A stretch of 64,000 nucleotides of DNA from Thermoproteota archaeon (GTDB lineage: Archaea; Korarchaeota; Korarchaeia; Korarchaeales; Korarchaeaceae). A model generated the notes under the pieces. It was not told the DNA's origin. It was given only the letters and a program-made list of their open reading frames with translations, and did no database searches. Position numbers and translations under genes: made by a program. Shown piece by piece: positions 59,396 through 64,000 of the stretch. The DNA lies in assembly GCA_026986575.1 (NCBI GenBank), contig JALSOH010000004.1, positions 434,001 to 498,000 on the forward strand, in the 5' to 3' direction. Numbering within the stretch: position 1 is the stretch's first letter; every line of letters starts with the position of its first letter.

Positions 59396-59884
59396 ATGAA
59401 GGTCCTCAGGAGTGTCAGGAAGAAGAAGGGAAAGCAGCTGGCGATTATCGTGGATGGCCCCAACATCCTGAGAAAGGAGCTGGGGATAGATCTTGAAGAG
59501 ATACGCAGACTGGCCGAGGAGGAGGGAAGGATCCGCGTCGCCACCGTGGTTCTGGATAGGAAGGCGCCCGAGAAGCTGGTGGAGGCGGTGGTCAACGCAG
59601 GCTTCAGAGCCATCATATCCACCGGAAAGGTCGAGGTGGACCTCACCATAGCAGCTATGGATGCCATCTACAACGAGAAGATAGATTCCTTGGTGCTAGT
59701 CGCCAGAAGTGCGGCCTATATGCCCATCGTCCACAGGGCCAAGGAGGAGGGGAAGGAGGTCATCGTGATCGGAGCAGAGCCAGGCTTCAGCACTGCGCTG
59801 AAGAAAGCTGCAGATCTGTACATATCACTTCCATCCTCTCTCCCTGAAGATCTTACCCAGCCTAAGGGTTATGAAGAACACTGA
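59396..59884 (+). CDS. NYN/PIN-like domain protein (TIGR00288 type)
   Basis: A 162-residue protein of the LabA-like NYN superfamily, with a PIN-related nuclease fold. Family motifs are LAIIVDGPNILRKEL, the central VEVDLTIAAMDAIYN with an acidic site, LVLVARSAAYMPIVHRA and VIVIGAEPGFSTALKKAADLYI. The usual Asp after ARS is replaced by Ala (SAAYMP versus typical SD-F-P), so catalysis may be impaired. ATG 59396 gives the normal family length and fits the TATA; ATG 59345 would add 17 residues. The 3' end overlaps the DUF373 gene by 60 nt. Confidence 0.75.
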   Translation: MKVLRSVRKKKGKQLAIIVDGPNILRKELGIDLEEIRRLAEEEGRIRVATVVLDRKAPEKLVEAVVNAGFRAIISTGKVEVDLTIAAMDAIYNEKIDSLVLVARSAAYMPIVHRAKEEGKEVIVIGAEPGFSTALKKAADLYISLPSSLPEDLTQPKGYEEH

Positions 59885-60922
59885 TATCGCGAATACCAGC
59901 GCTCCGAGCTGCATCGCTAGGAATCTGAGAAGACCTATGCTCCCCTCCATGTACTGGCCTATGAAGTAAAAGGACATCCAGAGGGAGAGCACGAGGCCGG
60001 CACCCATCAATTTCTCGAAGGCGTTCACATTTCTGTTGGCGAAACTCTCTATTGCACTACCGACGAACATCACGGTGAGGGAGAGAGCTATAAAGCCGCT
60101 CACCTCCTGAAAGAGCCTCGCCATTATGAGCTCCAGTGGGTAGTTCTGGGCCGCGAGGGAGGTTGCCCTACTGTAGGAGAAGAACAGGGAAATGAAGACA
60201 CCGAACATTCCCATTATGAAGGAGAGCAGACCTACCTGCTTCCCGAAGTAATTGACTCCCCTCTTGAGCTTGTCGGTCAGGTCGAACCCCTTATCCAAGA
60301 ATATCAGTCCAGCCACCACGGTGGCCCCGATGTATAGATACCTCTGTAGGTCCAGCAGGGAGAAGACCCCTGCTAGGAGCAGTAGCGCCCCGGGAAGGCC
60401 GAATAAGAGGGCCCTAGAAGTGGGAGACTTCATCAGCTTTTCGAAGTACCTCTTCATGAGTATGTAGGTGTGCTCGATCTCCCTGCTCTGTTGCACTATC
60501 ACTCTCCTAACGCTCCTTATAGGGGCGTACCTCATTAGGAGGGGAATGACCAGCTCGTCGTCAGCGCCATCAGAAACCAGTATTATGCTGTCTGGCTTGA
60601 ATTCCTCCACAACAATTTCTATCTGTCTCTTGATCTCCTCATCAGCTAGGAGCTCGCTCTTGGGATGACCTGTAATGGTGACCACTTCAACCTCCGCTGG
60701 AGAGTTGGAGAATATCTGCTTGACCTCCTCGTAGACCTTCACAGCCCCAAAGATGGCATTGGCATCCGCCTCCGTTGGGTCAGCGAGGGCCAGCTCGGAG
60801 GCCGCCCTTATATTTGCCTCTTTACCTATGACCGGGCCCTTAATGCCAGCTTTGACGCCCAGATCATCATCTCGGTCCACGCACACTACAAGTATCCTTT
60901 CGGGGGGCGACTTCTTTTCCAT
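59825..60922 (-). CDS. DUF373 membrane protein
   Basis: An archaeal DUF373 protein of 365 residues. Residues 1-150 are a soluble domain with the signature VVCVDRDDDLGVKAGIKGPVIG, EADANAIFGAVKVY and IILVSDGADDELVIPLL; the rest holds about six membrane helices (LLFGLPGALLLLAGVFSLL, FIALSLTVMFVGSAIE). The aspartate-rich start suggests metal or nucleotide binding, but the function is not known. It is preceded, 35 nt upstream, by the coiled-coil gene on the same strand. Confidence 0.88.
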   Translation of the reverse strand: MEKKSPPERILVVCVDRDDDLGVKAGIKGPVIGKEANIRAASELALADPTEADANAIFGAVKVYEEVKQIFSNSPAEVEVVTITGHPKSELLADEEIKRQIEIVVEEFKPDSIILVSDGADDELVIPLLMRYAPIRSVRRVIVQQSREIEHTYILMKRYFEKLMKSPTSRALLFGLPGALLLLAGVFSLLDLQRYLYIGATVVAGLIFLDKGFDLTDKLKRGVNYFGKQVGLLSFIMGMFGVFISLFFSYSRATSLAAQNYPLELIMARLFQEVSGFIALSLTVMFVGSAIESFANRNVNAFEKLMGAGLVLSLWMSFYFIGQYMEGSIGLLRFLAMQLGALVFAISVFFITLRLGKIFRERGWK

Positions 60923-60956
60923 CTCCGCGAGAGAAGACCTTCACAACATAAAAAGT

Positions 60957-61862
60957 TCAACTGCTGGCAGGCTTCTCAAGCAGCCCGAGCTCCATGAGGA
61001 CTTTCAGCTCCTCAATGGTGAGCTTTTCACCAGCCTTATACTTCTCCAACGCCTCCTCAGCTAGCTTCTCCTTGAGCTTCCTCTCGACCTCCTTATTGCT
61101 GGTAACTATCCTCTCGAACCTCTTCTTTATCTCCTCCTGTATCGTCCTCATCTCCTCTCTTATCTTATCCATCTCCTCCTTCATCCTGTCAACTTCCGAG
61201 CTCTTCTCATTTATTACATTGCTCAACTCGTCTATTTCACTCCTTATTTTATCCAGTTCCTCCTTCTCCTTAGTTATGTAACCGTAGATCTCCTTTAACT
61301 GTCCCTTTATCTCTCCTATCTTCTCCCCGGAGTCCCTTACAAAGAACCTCCATCTCTCGGCCTCGGCCATTATCTCTATGAATTTCCTCTTCAGGGACTT
61401 AGCCCTATTGAGTTCCTGAAGCATCGCCTCGTACTGGCTTATCTGCATGACTATGTCTCTCTCCTGATCCTTGGTTAGAGGAGAGGTCTCTATCCTCCTC
61501 TCCAATCTCGAGATTCTCCTCCTGAGAACCCTTTCGGGGACGCCCACGGAATTGACTATCTCCTCGTACTCCTCTTTTATCTTCAGGGCTTCGTCCCTCG
61601 CCTGCCTGAATCTCTCTAGGGCTTCCTTTCTTTCTTCCCTGAGCTTGACTAGCTCGCCTTGAAGTTTCCTCTTCTCCTCGATCTTCTCCCTTAACTTGGC
61701 TCTCCTCTCTCTTATCTTCTCAATCAGTTCCAACCTCTTAGATCTCAGTTCTTTAAGCTCCTCTATAAGAGATCTTCTCTGCTCACGGAGCTCGGATAAT
61801 TTCCGCCTCAGCTCCCTTTCTTTTTGCTTTAGGGTACCAATAGCCTCCTCTACTGCGGCCAT
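60957..61862 (-). CDS. coiled-coil protein (COG1340-like)
   Basis: A 301-residue, almost wholly alpha-helical protein: residues 5-115 and 150-280 are long coiled coils rich in Glu, Lys and Arg with regular leucines (LRRKLSELREQRRSLIEELKEL). It resembles the archaeal COG1340 'uncharacterised coiled-coil' proteins, possibly scaffold or chromosome-associated. ATG 61862 follows AGGAGGAG by 5-7 nt; the longer frame upstream is promoter and leader. A TATA-like CTTTTTAAG on the minus strand (61927-61935) lies about 65-73 nt upstream, leaving room for a leader. Confidence 0.8.
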   Translation of the reverse strand: MAAVEEAIGTLKQKERELRRKLSELREQRRSLIEELKELRSKRLELIEKIRERRAKLREKIEEKRKLQGELVKLREERKEALERFRQARDEALKIKEEYEEIVNSVGVPERVLRRRISRLERRIETSPLTKDQERDIVMQISQYEAMLQELNRAKSLKRKFIEIMAEAERWRFFVRDSGEKIGEIKGQLKEIYGYITKEKEELDKIRSEIDELSNVINEKSSEVDRMKEEMDKIREEMRTIQEEIKKRFERIVTSNKEVERKLKEKLAEEALEKYKAGEKLTIEELKVLMELGLLEKPASS

Positions 61863-61975
61863 GCGGTCTCCTCCTGCCATTTTTTGATGATTAGGCTGAT
61901 GTCCAACGATGCAACATGATCCCCTACTTAAAAAGTATTCGGTTGCTTTCGATGATCCGGCGACTTTCTGAGAAA

Positions 61976-62142
61976 CTTTATAAGCTCCAAGGGCTGCTCG
62001 CATCCTCTAACCCCCGGGCGAAGACGCACAATCGCATGCTCTTTTTTAGACATCCCTACCAAACAACATTATCTAGAAACGGGATGATTTATTCAAGCGC
62101 AAGCTCCATCATCCCGCTAACTATCACAGGGTGAGACCATTG
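61976..62142 (+). promoter_or_regulatory. promoter and structured leader of the MgtE-like gene
   Basis: CTTTATAAGC at 61976-61985 is a TATA box; transcription from about 62008 would give a leader of about 135 nt. It contains a GC-rich block (62010-62040), a run of six T (62042-62047), then a perfect 9-bp inverted repeat, CGGGATGAT (62080-62088) and ATCATCCCG (62108-62116), and a GGTGAG ribosome site at 62130-62135. The order resembles a regulated leader such as a metal-responsive riboswitch or attenuator. No known riboswitch consensus was matched. Confidence 0.4.
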
Positions 62143-63246
62143 ATGTGGAGTAGGGTAAAGAGGACAGCGCCGCAAGCGGTAATCTCTGCGTTCTATGGCC
62201 TGGGAGACATCGTGGCAGGTCTAATACTCTGGCTCTACTTTCCTACAGACATCAGATGGGCCGCCCTGCTATATCCTCCCCTGATAGGAGCTAGAGGAGC
62301 TATCTCCGGTTCCGTCGCGGGGAGATTAACCTCGGCTCTAAACTTGGGTACCGTAGACACTAACTTGAGGAGAGAGAACGAGAAACTCTGGGAAATACTA
62401 TCAACGGGTGTATCCGCCTCCCTCCTCGCATCCGTAATGATTGTGTTCCCTTTCCACCTGATGGAGATCGATGTCGGGTATCTCGATCTGCTGGCCATAT
62501 CGCTCATCACCGTGTGCGGCGTATCTCTCATTCTCCTCCCTCTCAAAATCGCTGTATCCTTCGAGTCCTTCAAGAGAGGGTTGGATCCCGATATAGTGGT
62601 CTATCCTCTCATTTCCACGGCCGCAGATATAGTGGTCACGGTCCTCTACATATACTCAATTAAGACTGCTGGTACCTTCATCAGCTTAGCACTAGCTTCG
62701 GCTGTAGCGGTGATCTCAGTCATACTGGTCCTGAAATGGTTTTCCAAGGAGTACCTGAGGATACTGGCCGAGGTACTGACTGCGACAGTCATAGTTATAG
62801 CGATAGAGAGTATCGCCGGCATATTCCTCAACGAAGCAGTTTCTATATCAGACACCAGCCTCTTATTCGTTTATCCAGCGATGCTTACCGAGTTGGGAGA
62901 TGCCAGCTCGATCTTAGGGTCTATTCTCACGACTAGGCTCTTCTTGGGCACCCTCAGGAGGAAGGTTCCCTTGGTAGATATACTTCCAGAACTCACAGGG
63001 GTGTTCGGGGTCTACTTGGGTTTCTTTTTCCTAATGGGTGGAATGCTCTGGGTCTTGGGAGGAAACCCTTGGGTGAGCGTTCTAACATTCCTGATCGCCT
63101 TCCCAATAATGCTGGTAGTGACCACATCCGTCGTCCTTCTTACTAGCAGGAAGCTGGATCCCGACAACTTCACGATCCCCATCGCCACATCTACCGCTGA
63201 TCTGGTAACCACCGCTACCGTAGCCCTAGTTCTCAGCCTACTATGA
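62143..63246 (+). CDS. MgtE/SLC41-like divalent cation transporter
   Basis: A 367-residue membrane protein with two tandem MgtE channel domains, as in eukaryotic SLC41 and archaeal homologues, and no cytoplasmic CBS sensor. Each half has the signature region: YPPLIGARGAISGSVAGRLTSALNLG then DPDIVVYPLISTAADIVVT in the first; MLTELGDASSILGSILTTRLFLG then DPDNFTIPIATSTADLVTT in the second. The conserved acidic residues of the DPD-N-x-x-x-P motifs line the ion path; magnesium is the likely ion. ATG 62143 is preferred to GTG 62131 since GGTGAG precedes it by 7 nt. Confidence 0.88.
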   Translation: MWSRVKRTAPQAVISAFYGLGDIVAGLILWLYFPTDIRWAALLYPPLIGARGAISGSVAGRLTSALNLGTVDTNLRRENEKLWEILSTGVSASLLASVMIVFPFHLMEIDVGYLDLLAISLITVCGVSLILLPLKIAVSFESFKRGLDPDIVVYPLISTAADIVVTVLYIYSIKTAGTFISLALASAVAVISVILVLKWFSKEYLRILAEVLTATVIVIAIESIAGIFLNEAVSISDTSLLFVYPAMLTELGDASSILGSILTTRLFLGTLRRKVPLVDILPELTGVFGVYLGFFFLMGGMLWVLGGNPWVSVLTFLIAFPIMLVVTTSVVLLTSRKLDPDNFTIPIATSTADLVTTATVALVLSLL

Positions 63247-63955
63247 GGCTGGAGATCACGCTGGAAACCTTGTCCGGATCGGGTATACCGTAAAGGGCTA
63301 GGAACGTCCTCGCCCTTGGGACATTCACTCCCCTACCGCCGGCAACTCCAACCTCGAACCTGTTTACCTTCACTGAGGTCCCCGCTAGAGCCAAATCCTC
63401 ACCGATCCCCAGACCCGAGGCCGTAAGTGGGGTGACCGTTCCGAAGTTGAATATCCTCCCGAGCAAGGGGATCTCCACAACCACGTCATTTATCTTACTG
63501 ATCGGAAGCTCTCTCTTCCTAACTGATAGGAACCGCTTCTCCATGACTATCCTCCTACTAGTTATGTAGTACCTGTGCCCCCTCCTGTAGAAGTCCACGC
63601 TGAGAATTCCCACTAGGCCAAAGGCCACCTCTGGCACCCAAGGAGGATAACTGCTGTAGTTCATGTAAGTCGAGATGGCGGCCAGTAAAACTGAGATGAA
63701 GGCCCATCTCCATGATATCTTGATTATCGAGGCGATTACTAAGGGCACCACCAGCAAAAGCCAGAGCAGCAGTAACTCCCCCTCAATTGGGAAGACGTCG
63801 GGGGGCTGAATACTGAGGACCTTCGACCAAAGCAGCAAACCTACGACTAACACGTACCCGTAGATAAGGTATAATCCGGCGAAAGCGAGAGGATGCGGCC
63901 TAGCGTCGACTAGAAGTTCCTCTCCTCTGGCCAGCTTCATTTCCAATCTCGGCAT
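63233..63955 (-). CDS. PH domain-containing membrane protein
   Basis: A 240-residue protein of the bacterial PH-domain (YdbS/YdbT-like) type. After about 40 residues come two pairs of membrane helices (FAGLYLIYGYVLVVGLLLW, LLLLWLLLVVPLVIASII, AFISVLLAAISTYMNY), then the PH-like domain with RRGHRYYITSRRIVMEKRFLSVRKRELPISKINDVVVEIPLLGRIFNFGTVTP, the family signature. The role is unknown. ATG 63955 is chosen since a minus-strand GTTTAAAT box (63971-63978) is about 20 nt upstream; it overlaps the transporter stop by 14 nt. Confidence 0.85.
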   Translation of the reverse strand: MPRLEMKLARGEELLVDARPHPLAFAGLYLIYGYVLVVGLLLWSKVLSIQPPDVFPIEGELLLLWLLLVVPLVIASIIKISWRWAFISVLLAAISTYMNYSSYPPWVPEVAFGLVGILSVDFYRRGHRYYITSRRIVMEKRFLSVRKRELPISKINDVVVEIPLLGRIFNFGTVTPLTASGLGIGEDLALAGTSVKVNRFEVGVAGGRGVNVPRARTFLALYGIPDPDKVSSVISSLIVG

Positions 63956-64000
63956 TTCCCCAACCTGCGGATTTAAACATAGCTCGAGAAGACTCACTGT

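Noticed and set aside
61880-61975. C/D-box guide RNA (TGATGA and CTGA words present)
   Set aside because: Box spacing is too long for the outer pair and too short for the inner pair, and the words overlap the coiled-coil gene's leader.
1-64000. CRISPR array
   Set aside because: No regularly spaced identical repeats were seen in any intergenic region.

Overview
The window reads as a compact chromosomal segment of a hyperthermophilic archaeon. The evidence is a reverse gyrase, a HerA-NurA pair, archaeal-type transcription factor S, an AglB/STT3 oligosaccharyltransferase, Tsr3, mevalonate kinase, a long-chain (all-E) isoprenyl diphosphate synthase, an archaeal-type myo-inositol-phosphate synthase, TATA-box promoters with many apparently leaderless starts, and arginine codons that are mostly AGG/AGA. 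Genes are tightly packed, with 4-nt start/stop overlaps inside operons and short 3' overlaps between convergent genes. The gene set fits the TACK archaea (a korarchaeote-like or other thermoproteote lineage); no rRNA is present to settle this, so lineage is an inference.

Layout. 0-5.8 kb: tRNA 2'-phosphotransferase and an isoaspartyl peptidase/asparaginase, both broken by an apparent single-base frameshift; an AIR-synthase-fold protein; prephenate dehydratase; a DJ-1/PfpI protein; Tsr3 with an Lrp-type RAM domain; a ribbon-helix-helix regulator behind a palindrome. 5.8-16.2 kb: NurA-HerA, prenyl synthase, two membrane proteins, IMP dehydrogenase, an NSUN-type RNA m5C methyltransferase with its PUA-like partner, glutamyl-tRNA synthetase. 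16.3-30.4 kb: a large surface-anchored beta-propeller protein, reverse gyrase with a degenerate first zinc finger, RlmI-type methyltransferase, Xaa-Pro dipeptidase, an RNase J-like beta-CASP protein, ferredoxin, class II amidotransferase, tRNA-Asn, nicotinate phosphoribosyltransferase, mevalonate kinase.

30.4-42.1 kb is visibly more AT-rich: a 460-bp gene-free AT-rich stretch, inositol-phosphate synthase, two orphan proteins, a complete Dpp/Opp-type peptide or oligosaccharide ABC transporter with an oversized EF-hand-bearing binding protein, and an orphan secreted protein. 42.1-50.5 kb: class III aminotransferase, an HTH regulator with palindromic promoter, STT3 in operon with an enlarged nucleoside-diphosphate-kinase-like protein, an EamA transporter, a MobA-like nucleotidyltransferase and a bactofilin-like beta-helix protein facing an HTH protein. 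50.6-57.6 kb: a small-protein/winged-helix pair, two DUF711 (UPF0210) paralogues, an ACT-UPF0210-ASCH-thioredoxin reductase operon, EPSP synthase and a nucleoside phosphorylase.

57.6-58.9 kb holds a 630-bp decayed stretch with a diverged 39-nt direct repeat, then a DUF3800 protein and a GC-rich island. 59-64 kb: transcription factor S, a NYN/PIN-like protein, DUF373 membrane protein, a COG1340-type coiled-coil protein, an MgtE/SLC41-like transporter with a structured-looking leader, and a PH-domain membrane protein. No CRISPR array, rRNA operon or intact transposase was seen. The best candidates for something undescribed are the NDK-like fusion coupled to STT3, the propeller-coiled-coil surface protein, the small-protein/winged-helix pair, the two DUF711 paralogues with their ACT partner, the MgtE leader and the GC-rich candidate RNAs.
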